Shown: piece after piece, positions 19,333 through 29,565 of the stretch
Numbering within the stretch: position 1 is the first letter of the stretch
Layout of the letters: every line of letters starts with the position of its first letter
Origin: JAJKIP01 sp037200685
Lineage (GTDB): Bacteria > Bacteroidota > Bacteroidia > Chitinophagales > Chitinophagaceae
Assembly (NCBI GenBank): GCA_037200685.1
Contig: JBBCIG010000017.1
Span: 124,001 to 188,000 of the forward strand
Length of the DNA: 64,000 nucleotides
Direction of reading: 5' to 3'
Made by a program: the position numbers and the translations under genes
The notes under the pieces: model-generated
Seen by the model: the letters and a program-made list of their open reading frames with translations, nothing else
Database searches by the model: none
What the model was told of the DNA's origin: nothing

Positions 19333-19412
19333 TCGCCAATGCTCAATAGAATTACAGAAAGTTGAAGAGTGCGACGCAACAGGCGATGCCATGAAAAACC
19401 GAAGCCGGGCTA
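19333..19412 (-). repeat. Interspersed repeat R, copy 4
   Basis: Minus orientation: AATGCTCAATAGAATTACAG, GTTGAAGAGTGCGACGCAA, CAGGCGATG, GAAGCCGGGCTAA. Confidence 0.75.
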
Positions 19413-19421
19413 ATAAAAACA

Positions 19422-20628
19422 TCACTTCTTTACATCATGTCCGAGCTTATCCCGCTTTGTCTGTAAATATTTTTCGTTGTGAGGATTTGACTGGATGTGA
19501 ATGGGAATATTTTCAACGATTTCCAGACCATAACCGATGAGGCCGACACGTTTTTTGGGATTGTTGCTGATCAACCGCAATTAGAAATACCAAGCGAGCG
19601 GAGTATTTGTGCGCCAATGCCATAATCCCGCTGGTCCATCTGGAAACCGAGGTGAAGGTTCGCTTCCACGGTGTCCATCCCGTTTTCCTGCAAACGGTAA
19701 GCTTTCAATTTATTGAGCAGGCCGATGCCGCGGCCTTCCTGGTTCATATATAAATATAACGCCTTTGCCTTCTTCCTGCACCAGTTGCATGGCCTTGTGC
19801 AATTGCTCGCCGCAATCGCAGCGGAGCGAACCCAAAATATCGCCGGTGAAACAGGATGAATGCACCCGCACCATTACGGGCTCATCTTTATTCCACTCTC
19901 CTTTTATTAATGCAAGATGCTCGTTATTTGAATTTTTTTTCTTTGAATGCGACTAATTTAAAATCGCCGTACTTGGTAGGCATTTCCACTCTCACGATTT
20001 CTTCGATCAGCGAATCCCGCTTAATGCGGTATTCAATAAGGTCTTTGATGGAAATAATTTTGAAATCAAATTTTTTAGCGATTTCTATCAGTTCGGGTAA
20101 TCTCGCCATGGTGCCATCATCATTCATGATTTCCACCAATACGCCGCCATACGGCGCAGGGAAACCGGCTAATCGCACCAGGTCAATGGTCGCTTCTGTA
20201 TGCCCGGCCCTTCTGAGAACCCCGCCTTTTTTCGCCCTTAATGGAAAAATATGTCCAGGCCGGCCTAAATCAGCGGGGCTGGTAAAAGGATCAATCAATG
20301 CGAGGATTGTTTTTGCACGGTCCTGTGCGGAAATGCCTGTGGTACAGCCATGTCCGAGCAGATCGACGGAGACGGTAAAGGCTGTTTCGTGCAGGGCGGT
20401 ATTGTTGCTGACCATTAATTCCAGGCCGAGTTCGTCGCAACGTTCTTCAGGCAGGGGAACACAAATCAGGCCCCGTCCAAATTTAGTCATGAAATTCACT
20501 ACCTCGGGGGTGATATTCGCAGCGGCAACGATAAAATCACCTTCATTTTCCCTATCTTCATCGTCCACCACGATTACTAGTTTTCCGTCCTTTATGTCTT
20601 GTATCGCCTCAGCTATAGGATGCAGCAT
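19422..20628 (-). CDS. ribBA: RibBA: DHBP synthase / GTP cyclohydrolase II, frameshifted
   Basis: The fused enzyme makes both riboflavin precursors, 3,4-dihydroxy-2-butanone 4-phosphate and the pyrimidine from GTP. The RibB half (20628 to about 19930) is intact: VVDDEDRENEGDFI, the LGHGCTTGISAQDRAKTI region and GHTEATIDLVRLAG. The RibA half continues to a stop at 19422 through about three frame changes. It shows SCFTGDILGSLRCDCGEQLH, where three Cys bind zinc, then GLIGYGLEIVENIPI and the C-terminus DKLGHDVKK. Riboflavin synthesis is normally essential, so sequence error is likely. Confidence 0.9.
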
Positions 20629-20817
20629 ATAATGATTTTAGCAAAGGTAACAACAAAAAAATGTGCGGAAAGTTGAGGCATTTAAAGCAGCAAAACGGTT
20701 AATAAACTTGTCAATAACCCGTTACCAAACGATGATGATTTGTTAATATTTTATCCGTGCCCCATTTAGGATTTTCCCTTTCTTTGCACCTAACTCTGTA
20801 AACTTTAATTAACTAAT

Positions 20818-23800
20818 ATGCTTAAGAGAATCACACTCATGCTTGCTATTGCATTTGTAGCAAGTACTTCTGTTTTTTCGCAGGTGACATCCAGCAGTAT
20901 GACCGGGAATGTCAAAAAAAGTGACGGTGAGCCGCTGGTTGGAGCCTCAATTAAAGCGACCCACTTACCTACCGGTACAGTGTTCACTTCCCTGACACGA
21001 TCTAACGGTATCTATAATATCGTTAACATGATACCGGGCGGCCCGTATAAAGTTGAAATAACTTTTGTGGGACTTAGTCCTTTTATGCAGGACAACTTGG
21101 TCCTTCCGCTGGGAGAAAATATCCGTGTAGATGCGGATTTAGCAACTGCGGGAGAGACACTTACGAATGTAATCGTGACAGCTGCGGGAAGTGCAGGTGC
21201 AAGAAGAAAAACTGGTGCATCTACTTCTATCAGCAAAGAACAAATTGCGTCTCTTCCTACTTTAACCCGGAGTCTCCAGGATTTTACCCGTTTAACGCCA
21301 CAGTCCAACGGTAACAACTCTTTTGGAGGCGCCAGTAATAAGTTTAATAATATTACCATTGACGGTGCTGTAAATAATGACGTTTTTGGATTATCTGGTT
21401 CCGGTACGCCGGGCGGCCAGGCAGCTACTACCCCCATTTCACTGGATGCGATCCAGGAAATACAAGTGGTACTCGCCCCTTATGATATCACTTACGGAAA
21501 TTTCACCGGTGGTGGTGTAAATGCTATTACCCGTTCTGGTACTAATAATATAGAAGGTTCTATTTATTATTTCTTCAGAAATCAAAACACAGTTGGAAAA
21601 GACCCTGTAAGCCGTGTAAAAACTGCAACTTTCGCTGACAAACAATATGGTTTTCGTATCGGCGCACCTATCATTAAAAATAAATTATTCGTTTTTGTAA
21701 GCGGGGAATTAGGAAGGAAAACCGCCCCAACTATTTTCAATGCTGGCGAAACAGGATCAGTACTTACTGCACAAGAAGCTACAGACATTGCAAACAGTTT
21801 GAAGACAAGGTATCAGTATGATGTAGGAACAGCCGCTGCTTTTGACGCGGAAACACAAAGTGATAAAGTGTTTGGCCGTATAGACTGGAACATTTCTGCA
21901 AAGCACCGTTTAACTGTTCGTCATAACTACATCAGTGCTTATGATGATAATATTTCCCGTACCGGTACACTTTTCCGTTTTGGCAACAACACGTATCGTT
22001 TCAATAACGAACAAAATATTACAGTGGCTGAATTAAGAAGCCGTTTTAATAATACGTTTTCAAATAACCTGATTTTAGGCAGGCACCGCATCAGGGATTT
22101 CAGAACGACTTATGGCACGCTGTTTCCATCTATTGAAATCGCAAAAGGATCAGGTACGATACAGTTAGGTTCTGAAAGAAGTTCTGCTGCAAATGAACTG
22201 GACCAGGACATTTTTGAGATCACTGATAACCTGAAAATTTTCAAAGGCAAAAACACTTTCACGATAGGAACACATAATGAGTTCTTCAAATTCAGGAATT
22301 TATTCATCAATAATTTTAACGGACGCTGGCGCTTTGCAAGCGTCGCTGATTTCAATGCCAACCAGCCCCGCCAGTTTGATGTATCTTTTTCCGCCAACAA
22401 ATCTGTTGATGACAGGCCTTCCGCTGAATTTAAAGCAGCGCAACTTGGCTTTTATGCACAGGATGAAATTCAATTCAATCCTAAATTCCGCTTAACTGCG
22501 GGATTGCGTGTCGATATTCCTGTCTTCAGTACAAAACCAGCCAACAACCCTGTTGTAGAAACTACTTTCGGACCTGATTATAAAACAAGCAATGTGCCTA
22601 ACGGCCAGTTATTATGGTCGCCGCGTGTGGGCTTTAACTATGATATAGAAGGTAACCGGAGCCTGATCTTAAGAGGTGGTATCGGATTGTTTACCGGTCG
22701 TGTACCTTTTGTATGGATATCTAACCAGTTTGGTGGCACCGGTTTATTATTAAAAACAACCGCACAAACAGATAACACTCCGAACGCAGCGCCATTTGAT
22801 GTAAATGGGGGCAATGGTTTTGAGCCTAATGTAAATAATCAAAGTAATATCGGCTCTGCTGGTAATACATTTGAAGTAAACATAATGGACAAAGACTTTA
22901 AAATACCACAGGTAATGCGTTTGAACCTGGGTATTGACGCTAAATTACCAGGAGGACTTAACCTTACAGTCGACCTGTTATATTCTAAAACTATCAATAA
23001 CGTTTTCTACCAGGATATCAACCTGACTGCCCCTGTGGGTGTAGTTGACCCTGCGTATAACGCGGGCTTTGATAAAAGAATAGCTTTTTCAACTAACGCA
23101 AACGCCAGGAAAAAAAATGTTGCTATTACTAATGCCCTTTATCTTACTAATACAAACAAAGGGTATACTTACAATGCTGGTTTTACTTTAAATAAAACCA
23201 CTAAAAACCTGTTTGCACAAATCGCTTATAACTACAACGGGGCCGCGGATGTAAACGGTGGCGCAAGTTCTACAGCCCTTTCTCAATGGGAGTTTGTACA
23301 GGTAGTAGGAGATCCAAACAATGCAGGTTTGGCTAATTCTGATTACGGGCTGAAGCACAGGATCCTTGCGACGGTTTCTTATTCTTTCCATTACGCTAAA
23401 TTCTTTAAAACATCCGTTGGGCTATTCTATAGCGCCAACTCTGGTTCTCCATTTACTTATTTGGTTAATGGTGACTTGAACAGTGACGGTCGTTTTGGAA
23501 ATGACCTGATTTATATTCCTGCAAACCAAAGCCAGATTAAATTCGTTGACCAGGTAAACAGCGCTAATAATGCGATTGTACAAACTGCGGCTCAACAATC
23601 CGCTGCATTTGAAAACTTTATCGTTAATGATAAATACCTTTCAAAAATGAGAGGTCAGTACGCAGAAAGAAATGGAAGAAGCACGCCATGGGAACATGTG
23701 ATTGACGCACGGTTTACACAGGATTTCTCCTTTTTGACCGGCAGCAAAAGACATACGTTTCAGTTTACATTTGATGTATTTAACCTGACTAATCTTATCG

Positions 23801-23991
23801 ATAAGAGCTGGGGACGTCAATGGTCTGTAACGAACAAAGCATATTCCATACTTTCTACAGTTGCCAACAGAACAACCGGCCCATCAGCCGGCCAGGGTGT
23901 AGGTTACAACTTTACCGCCCGTGATCCATGGACGTTGAACTTCGGTGCAAGATGGCAGGGCCAGATAGGACTCCGCTACATTTTTGAATAA
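20818..23991 (+). CDS. TonB-dependent receptor, Oar-like
   Basis: A 1057-residue outer-membrane protein. It has a signal peptide (ITLMLAIAFVASTSVFSQ), an N-terminal carboxypeptidase-regulatory-like domain (GNVKKSDGEPLVGASIKATH), a plug (LPTLTRSLQDFTRLTPQSNG, NNITIDGAVNNDVFGL, GGGVNAITRSGTNNIEGSIY) and a long beta-barrel ending in a terminal aromatic (YIFE). The organisation resembles Oar-type receptors, whose ligand is often unknown. It stands alone, with its own promoter region (a CTTTG box near 20781) and a terminator at 24013-24048. There are no frameshifts. Confidence 0.93.
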   Translation: MLKRITLMLAIAFVASTSVFSQVTSSSMTGNVKKSDGEPLVGASIKATHLPTGTVFTSLTRSNGIYNIVNMIPGGPYKVEITFVGLSPFMQDNLVLPLGENIRVDADLATAGETLTNVIVTAAGSAGARRKTGASTSISKEQIASLPTLTRSLQDFTRLTPQSNGNNSFGGASNKFNNITIDGAVNNDVFGLSGSGTPGGQAATTPISLDAIQEIQVVLAPYDITYGNFTGGGVNAITRSGTNNIEGSIYYFFRNQNTVGKDPVSRVKTATFADKQYGFRIGAPIIKNKLFVFVSGELGRKTAPTIFNAGETGSVLTAQEATDIANSLKTRYQYDVGTAAAFDAETQSDKVFGRIDWNISAKHRLTVRHNYISAYDDNISRTGTLFRFGNNTYRFNNEQNITVAELRSRFNNTFSNNLILGRHRIRDFRTTYGTLFPSIEIAKGSGTIQLGSERSSAANELDQDIFEITDNLKIFKGKNTFTIGTHNEFFKFRNLFINNFNGRWRFASVADFNANQPRQFDVSFSANKSVDDRPSAEFKAAQLGFYAQDEIQFNPKFRLTAGLRVDIPVFSTKPANNPVVETTFGPDYKTSNVPNGQLLWSPRVGFNYDIEGNRSLILRGGIGLFTGRVPFVWISNQFGGTGLLLKTTAQTDNTPNAAPFDVNGGNGFEPNVNNQSNIGSAGNTFEVNIMDKDFKIPQVMRLNLGIDAKLPGGLNLTVDLLYSKTINNVFYQDINLTAPVGVVDPAYNAGFDKRIAFSTNANARKKNVAITNALYLTNTNKGYTYNAGFTLNKTTKNLFAQIAYNYNGAADVNGGASSTALSQWEFVQVVGDPNNAGLANSDYGLKHRILATVSYSFHYAKFFKTSVGLFYSANSGSPFTYLVNGDLNSDGRFGNDLIYIPANQSQIKFVDQVNSANNAIVQTAAQQSAAFENFIVNDKYLSKMRGQYAERNGRSTPWEHVIDARFTQDFSFLTGSKRHTFQFTFDVFNLTNLIDKSWGRQWSVTNKAYSILSTVANRTTGPSAGQGVGYNFTARDPWTLNFGARWQGQIGLRYIFE

Positions 23992-24012
23992 GAAGAATAT
24001 TCTGACTTATAT

Positions 24013-24048
24013 AAAAAAAGATCCCGGTTTATCCGGGATCTTTTTTTA
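24013..24048 (+). terminator. Rho-independent terminator of the TonB-dependent receptor gene
   Basis: AAAAAAAGATCCCGG pairs with CCGGGATCTTTTTTT around a short TTTAT loop, a near-ideal intrinsic terminator that could work in both directions. Confidence 0.9.
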
Positions 24049-24117
24049 TATACCTAACTGGCGATTTATATTTATATTGATTAACAATTGACTATTCTTT
24101 TTTTATAAAAATAAATA

Positions 24118-24378
24118 ATGATGGAACTAAAAGAACTTTTTGAAAAAGCCGCTGCCGACAGTAAAACACTGGCAGAGAAGCCCAGCAATGAAACATTATT
24201 AAAACTTTATTCTCTTTACAAACAAGCGAGTGAAGGCGATGTCAATACCGAGCCACCGTCAAATCCCTTTGATTTCGTAAGCAAAGCAAAGTATGATGCA
24301 TGGAGCGGGTTAAAAGGAAAAACAAAAGAAGAGGCGATGAAAGAGTATGTGGACGTAGTGGAAAAGTTGAAAGGGTAA
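24118..24378 (+). CDS. Acyl-CoA-binding protein
   Basis: Small cytosolic carrier of long-chain acyl-CoA. The 86 residues show the four-helix ACBP pattern: LKELFEKAAADSKTL, ETLLKLYSLYKQASEGDVN, then FDFVSKAKYDAWSGLKGKTKEEAMKEYV (given in parts elsewhere). Typical ligand residues are the Tyr in LYSLYKQ and the Lys/Tyr/Trp in KAKYDAW. Two ATGs are adjacent, 24118 and 24121, and either may be used. Monocistronic by position. Confidence 0.94.
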   Translation: MMELKELFEKAAADSKTLAEKPSNETLLKLYSLYKQASEGDVNTEPPSNPFDFVSKAKYDAWSGLKGKTKEEAMKEYVDVVEKLKG

Positions 24379-24453
24379 ATCAGTTCTACCCAATCTTTAC
24401 TCAAGGATTAAAAGCATTTCCCCTTAAAAAAATAATTCTATAAACAAAAGAAT

Positions 24454-24478
24454 GTCGTGCCGGGCTTGACCCGGCATC
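24454..24478. repeat. Short hairpin repeat GCCGGGCTTGACCCGGC
   Basis: TGCCGGGCTTGACCCGGCA is a 7-bp hairpin. Variants occur at 24930-24949 and, inverted, at 24984-25003. These are small REP-like repeats, or the first could be the terminator of the acyl-CoA-binding gene. Confidence 0.6.
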
Positions 24479-24577
24479 TTTCTTTTTATACACCGTATTT
24501 AGGCTTAATTTTCACCCTCTTATTAATTCGAAAAATTTCGAGATTTTCCCTGGCATCAGCTCATTAGCTTTGAAAAC

Positions 24578-24876
24578 ATGTCCCGCATTATTTCATACTC
24601 AGTTTATATACTTTCCAATTTTGCCCGAACCGTTTTTTATACAGGCTTGACAAACAATCTTGAAACAAGAGTTTGGCAACATCGAAATAATGAAAGCGTA
24701 TTTACTAGTAAGTACAAATGTCACTATCTCATGTATTATATGAAGACTATGCTGATATAAAAAATGCGATTGCAAGAGAAAAACAATTAAAGAAGTGGTT
24801 ACGAAAATGGAAAATTGAATTGATAAGACAAGATAATCCGGATATGATTGATTTAGCAAAAGACTGGTATCCATAA
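24578..24876 (+). CDS. GIY-YIG nuclease-family protein, frameshifted
   Basis: A small single-domain GIY-YIG protein of the UPF0213/YhbQ-like type. YSVYILSNF contains the first motif (VYIL in place of GIY) and FYTGLTNNLETRVWQHRN the second, with its Arg and His. It stops at 24760, but two extra bases in TATTATATGAAG near 24735 separate it from the rest, YADIKNAIAREKQLKKWLRK to KDWYP, ending at 24876. The reconstructed protein is about 98 residues, normal for the family. Biological role is unclear. Confidence 0.82.
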
Positions 24877-25063
24877 TTTCCTGCACCTCCCTGTAATCGT
24901 ATATTCATTTCAATCATATTTTACGATGTCATGGCGGGCTTGACCCGTCAACTTTCTCTTACCACAGGCTTTTTCAGTGAAAGGCACCGGGTCAAGCCCG
25001 GTGTGACTTCGAGCAAACAATAGAATATTGAACAACTTAAGAATCGTCGCATTGACTATCCTA

Positions 25064-25092
25064 AAATAAAAAAAGTCCCGCTTCCGCAGGAC
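25064..25092 (-). terminator. Intrinsic terminator of smc
   Basis: On the minus strand GTCCTGC-GGAA-GCGGGAC forms a 7-bp stem with one G-T pair, followed by TTTTTTTATTTTAG. It lies about 75 bases past the smc stop. Confidence 0.75.
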
Positions 25093-25097
25093 CAATA

Positions 25098-25160
25098 ACT
25101 TATGACTTATGACTTATGACTTATGACTTATTACTTATTACTTATTACTTATTACTTATT
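25098..25160. repeat. Heptanucleotide tandem repeat downstream of smc
   Basis: Nine 7-base units: four ACTTATG followed by five ACTTATT. It is non-coding and lies between the smc stop and its terminator. Confidence 0.9.
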
Positions 25161-25165
25161 ACATT

Positions 25166-28100
25166 CTAATTCTCACTCGCCGCTAACCCCCTGAAATCGA
25201 CACTCACCAATTTGCTCACTCCCGGTTCCTGCATCGTCACACCATAAATTACATCCACTGTGCTCATCGTCATTTTATTGTGCGTAACGATAATGAACTG
25301 CGAATTATCACTGAACTGGCGGATCATATTCGTGAACTTGCCCACGTTCGCATCATCTAAAGGGGCATCAACTTCATCGAGTATACAGAATGGCGCCGGC
25401 TTGATCAGGTAGATCGCAAACAACAACGCTGTTGCCGTCAATGTTCTTTCCCCCACCGCTCAACTGTGTTAATGATGTAGGACGTTTGCCTTTTGGTTTC
25501 GCAATTACATCAATTCCTGTTTCCGCAAGATTTTCAGGATTATCCAATACAAGGTCGCACTGGTCATCTTCCGTAAACAATGTTTTAAACACTTTATGAA
25601 AATGGTCCCTTACTAAATTAAATGTATCTAAGAATTTCTGGTTTGCTGTCACCTCTACTTCTTCAATCGTCTTCAGCAAACTTTCTTTCGCATTCACGAG
25701 GTCATTCTTTTGCTCCACGATAAACTCGTAACGCTTCTTCATTTCCGTGAAAGCTTCAATCGCTGTCGGGTTTACTTCACCCAGGTTCTCCAGGCGCTTC
25801 TTCATCCTGTCAGCTTTTTCCTGCAATTCTTCCAACGCTGTTTCCGTAGTGCGGGCCTGGTCTAATATATCTTCCAGTTTAATGCGAAACTCTACATCCA
25901 GTCTTTCTTTTGTTCCGGCCAGTTGCAGTTTCAGTTCATTCAGCTTATCCTTTATAGCAATCAGTAAATGCTCCACCTGTTCTTTATCTTTCACTTTATG
26001 GCGCAGTTCACTTTCTTTTTCACTCAGTTGATTGCGTAAGTTATAATAAGCCTGGTCAGCTTCATTTAACTTTATTTCTTCTTCTTCCTTATTCTTCATT
26101 GCTTGTAACAAGCCATCTTCAATATTAGTCAGCGTCTCCAAGGACTTTGCGATATTCTCCACAGTTTCCGTCAGTTGGTTGGTATTATTTGTTATTTGCT
26201 GTTTCAGATCGAGCAACTGGTTGTTTTTAAAATCCAGTTCCTGTTTCAGCGCATTGATCTTGCTTTGTTGCTTCGTTACATTCAGGTTAAATTCATTGAA
26301 CTGGCTCGTCGCTTCACTGTAGTCAAGCTCGGTAGCTTTAAACGTTTCTTCTCCTTCGGAAAGTTTGGCAGCGCTTACCTGCAGCATGTCGCTAAACTCC
26401 ATTAGCAAGTTCCTCACGCCTTCTATTGAACTATGCGTTTGCTGCATTTGCAAAGAAAATTCTTCCAGGCGGAGATGGCTGCTGGTTTGCAGCGAGTGAA
26501 GGTTCTCCAATTTATTATGCAGGGAGAATGTCTGGTTATTCAGTTGCTGTATTTCTCTTTCTGTTTCCCTTACTGCTGTCTCCCGCAGGTCTTCGTTGAA
26601 AGCGATCACTTCATTATGCCTCGCCTGTATCACCGACCTTAATTTCTCCACCACTATATCCTGCGTTGCTATCTCTTCCTGTAATTTTTCTAAGTTCTTT
26701 ACACGGCCGATCTTCTTTCCTTCGATCATGCCCACGCTGCCTCCGGTCAGTGAGTATTTGCCTTTTACATACTTACCATTCTTTTCAATCACTACGAACC
26801 CGTTGCTGTTTTGCAACGCATCTTCACTGTCGGCGACGAACACATTGCTTAACAAATGCTCTGCCAGCTTCCTGTACTTTTCTTCTACATCAACTACGCT
26901 TAATGCGGGTATCGCATTTTCTAATTGGTGTGTATTAGCGTAATTATTCGTTTCTTCATTAGCGTTGATTTTATCTAACAAAAAGAAATTCGCCTTACCC
27001 TTCTTATTCTCATCCAGTAAATGAACAGCCTGCAAACCTTCGTGCAAATCATTCACCACGTAATAACTTAAATAAGGCTCCAGCACATTTTCCAGCGCCG
27101 TCCGGTATTCTTCCTTTACATATAATATATCAGAAAGTATTGGTGATGTATGGTTCCAGTCCTGGTTATTATGCAAAAACTTCACACTGTCGGGGTAACC
27201 TTCCATCGAGTCAATCATGCTTTTCAGCAGGTCATGCTCATTCTTCTTTGCATCCAGCTTCCTGTTTTCTTCCGCCAGCTCATTGCGAAGGCCATCGAGT
27301 ACAGCCTGTGTTTGCAATATCTGGTCTTTGGTGTTTTCCTGGTGCAGTTGCAATTGTTCCAGGTCTACCTTCTTTATGTTTAATTCTTTTTCTTTAATAT
27401 TCTTTCCTGGTCCAGTTGCTGGCGCTCCGCCTCCCGTTGCTTTCTCTCCTCTTCTATCTGGCTGATCGCCCTTTGCAAATTCTGAACAGATGTATCCGCT
27501 ACCGCCACTTTCTTCTCCGCATCAAACTGGTTGCGCTGTACTTGCTGGTATTCGCCACGTAAGGAATCTACCATGTTGCGCTTATCATCCAGCACTTCTT
27601 TTTTAGCACCCACTTCATCCTGCAATTGCTGCAACCGCTCATTCAAACCCGTTAAGCTCTTATCTTCTTCTTCCACCTGCAATTCGGTAAAGCGCATACT
27701 TTCTTCGATGCCCATCAACTGCCCGCTTGCCTTTTGTAAAAAATCTTTCAGGCTGGTTTCTTTTTCTTTCAAATGATCGAGGCGCTGCGCGGCCAGGTTC
27801 TTATCATTCTCTTTTGTACGCACTTGCTGCACTAAGTCATTAAACGCATGCTGCATACTTTGCAACTGCCTTTCCTTTTCTATAAAATTTACTTTCTCCT
27901 GTTCCAGCGCCGCTTCGTCCCGTAGCGATCTCCGCTTCCATTCTTAGTTTCTTATCCGTCTCCGCATCTGTTGCTCGTTCAGTTCTTTATAAGTAAGGTT
28001 GAAGCCCTCGAGTGCGGCTTTCGCCAGTTCAATGCTAACCTCACGATAATCTTTTTTTATCTCGTGGTATTTCTCCGCTTTCTTCGCCTGGCTTTCCAGT

Positions 28101-28713
28101 GTCTTCAACTGGTTGTTTATTTCAAACAACAAATCTTCGATACGGGCAAGGTCTTGCTCCGTAGCATCCAGCTTCAGTTTCGCTTCTTTCTTGCGGGTTT
28201 TATATATGGAAATACCAGCGGCCTGCTCCAGCATCCTGCGACGGGCTGTTCTCTTTATCCTTAATTAAATCATCCACCATGCCCAGCTCGATGATCGCAT
28301 AGCTGTCGGTGCTGATACCCGTGTCCATAAACAGGTTTTTGGATATCCTTCAGCCGGCATTGCACATCATTCAGGCGGTATTCACTCTCGCCGCTTTTAT
28401 AAAATTTACGGGTAACAGTTACGGTACTGAACTCTGTAGGCAACAGGTTCTTGGTGTTTTCAAATGTAAGGCTCACCTCCGCCAATCCGCTGGCAGAGCG
28501 GGTTTTGGAGCCATTGAATACGAGGCTGTCGAGGTTCTCGCTGCGCAGGTGGCTGATCTTTTGTTCGCCGATCACCCAGCGGATGCTATCCACGATATTG
28601 GACTTACCGCAACCGTTCGGCCCCACGATGCCCGTGATATTATCATCAAAATTGACGATCGTTTTGTCCGCAAAACTTTTGAATCCCTTGATTTCTAAGC
28701 TCTTTAATCTCAC
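25166..28713 (-). CDS. smc: Chromosome segregation ATPase SMC, frameshifted
   Basis: Condensin-type ATPase that compacts chromosomes. The start is GTG at 28713 (MRLKSLEIKGFKSFADKTIV) with Walker A GPNGCGKSN (residues 31-39). Long coiled coils flank a hinge, and the C-terminal head has the LSGG signature and Walker B FCILDEVDAPLDD. Length is about 1,180 residues. Five open segments are separated by four frame changes, near 28260, 27925, 27370 and 25450. At 25450-25454 a run of five C turns LSGGERTLTATALL into LSGGGKN; four C would restore it. Because smc is normally essential and nothing is missing, these are probably sequence errors. Confidence 0.93.
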
Positions 28714-28859
28714 AAAATATCTGTTTAGTAATCGGCGAATTTAGAGTAATTACCAGCATTAAACCGATTGGCAACGCACCATTTATTCACAATAAAATGG
28801 CAAAAATGTGAGAAGAAATGGACGGCGGAACTCTGTTCCGGCTAATTAAAAGATTTTAT

Positions 28860-28994
28860 GGGCCAAGCTACAGTGCTACTATGATCTTCCGTTGCGTCGC
28901 ACTCTTGTACGTTCGGTAATTCTATTCAGCATTTGAGAAGAGCACTATATATTGGTTTGCTTTGCGAATGTGGTTTCGTAAATTTATGGCTTGT
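28860..28994 (+). repeat. Interspersed repeat R, copy 5, with promoter tail
   Basis: R core (CTACAGTGCTACTATGATC, GTTGCGTCGCACTCTTG, GGTAATTCTATTCAGCA) followed by the tail TATATTGGTTTGCTTTGCGA and TTTCGTAAATTTATGGCTTG. A CGGAACTCTGTTCCG palindrome lies just upstream. Confidence 0.8.
28956..28986 (+). promoter_or_regulatory. R-borne promoter of the 29010 gene
   Basis: TTTG (28956-28959), a 19-base spacer, then TAAATTTA (28979-28986). This is close to the Bacteroidota TTTG / TAnnTTTG pattern. The start codon is 23 bases further on. Confidence 0.6.
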
Positions 28995-29009
28995 GTGCAA
29001 TAACATATC

Positions 29010-29414
29010 ATGAAGCCATTGAAACTTCTTATACTCCATCTATTGGTAGTCCAAACAGCACTTTCGCAAGCGGACAAAAGCGACATTATACGTCACTTTG
29101 ATTGGGTTTCCTATTATCCTGACTCTACAATCAAATCTGCATTTCATATAAAAGATGGGCAGTTCGATGATTACGCCATTTTTTTGGATTCAACAGGGGC
29201 ACCAGAAAAAATAGGGAAATTCGTAAACGGTAGGCGAAAAGGTTTTTGGCTAAAATCAAATGGGGGTATTATGGATTGTAATGAAAAAGATGCCAAAGAA
29301 TATTTCCCGGGATGCGGTACAGGTGCAGCGGAAAATATTAGAACGTTTCAACTCACGTATCGAATGCTTCTCGATGGTAAAAATAATTTACTCGATTACC
29401 TGAGTATAGAATGA
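29010..29414 (+). CDS. Exported hypothetical protein with one MORN-like motif
   Basis: A 134-residue protein with a signal peptide (MKPLKLLILHLLVVQTALSQA). DSTGAPEKIGKFVNGRRKGFWLKSNG is shorter than but like a YwqK/MORN repeat, in which a Gly-Lys...Gly-Trp unit recurs. Two Cys occur in the C-terminal part (MDCNEKD, PGCGTG). Function is unknown. The gene stands alone between an R promoter copy and a T-type repeat. Confidence 0.65.
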   Translation: MKPLKLLILHLLVVQTALSQADKSDIIRHFDWVSYYPDSTIKSAFHIKDGQFDDYAIFLDSTGAPEKIGKFVNGRRKGFWLKSNGGIMDCNEKDAKEYFPGCGTGAAENIRTFQLTYRMLLDGKNNLLDYLSIE

Positions 29415-29433
29415 AGTACGCAATCAAAGTGAT

Positions 29434-29496
29434 AACAGGCCTGCGACGAGTCCGCTTAACACAACCCCACGCAGTGAGACTCGTCTGGGAAACAAG
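29434..29496. repeat. Inverted repeat T, copy 1
   Basis: CGACGAGTCCG ... CCCACGCAGTGAGACTCGTCTGGGAAACAA (split): GACGAGTC pairs with GACTCGTC. Related copies are at 37118 and 50128, each directly after a small accessory gene. Confidence 0.7.
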
Positions 29497-29529
29497 AAAT
29501 GAATGGACATGATAATGAGGTTCGTCGTG

Positions 29530-29560
29530 CTTGTTTTGCAAAAGCGGTGTCGTAGATTTG
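29530..29560 (+). promoter_or_regulatory. Promoter of the LRR lipoprotein gene
   Basis: CTTG (29530-29533), 19-base spacer, TAGATTTG (29553-29560), then only 5 bases to the ATG. The mRNA would be nearly leaderless. Confidence 0.6.
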
Positions 29561-29565
29561 AGTGA

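Larger units (their letters stand above)
18440..19421. other. Gene-free repeat-rich stretch
   Basis: No supported CDS. It holds the tandem R copy 3, two nested hairpin elements (18808-19072 and 19072-19256) and R copy 4. All open frames are short and lie inside repeats. Confidence 0.75.

Noticed and set aside
19856..20632. 258-codon frame on the plus strand
   Set aside because: It is the antisense shadow of ribB, which has all enzyme motifs.
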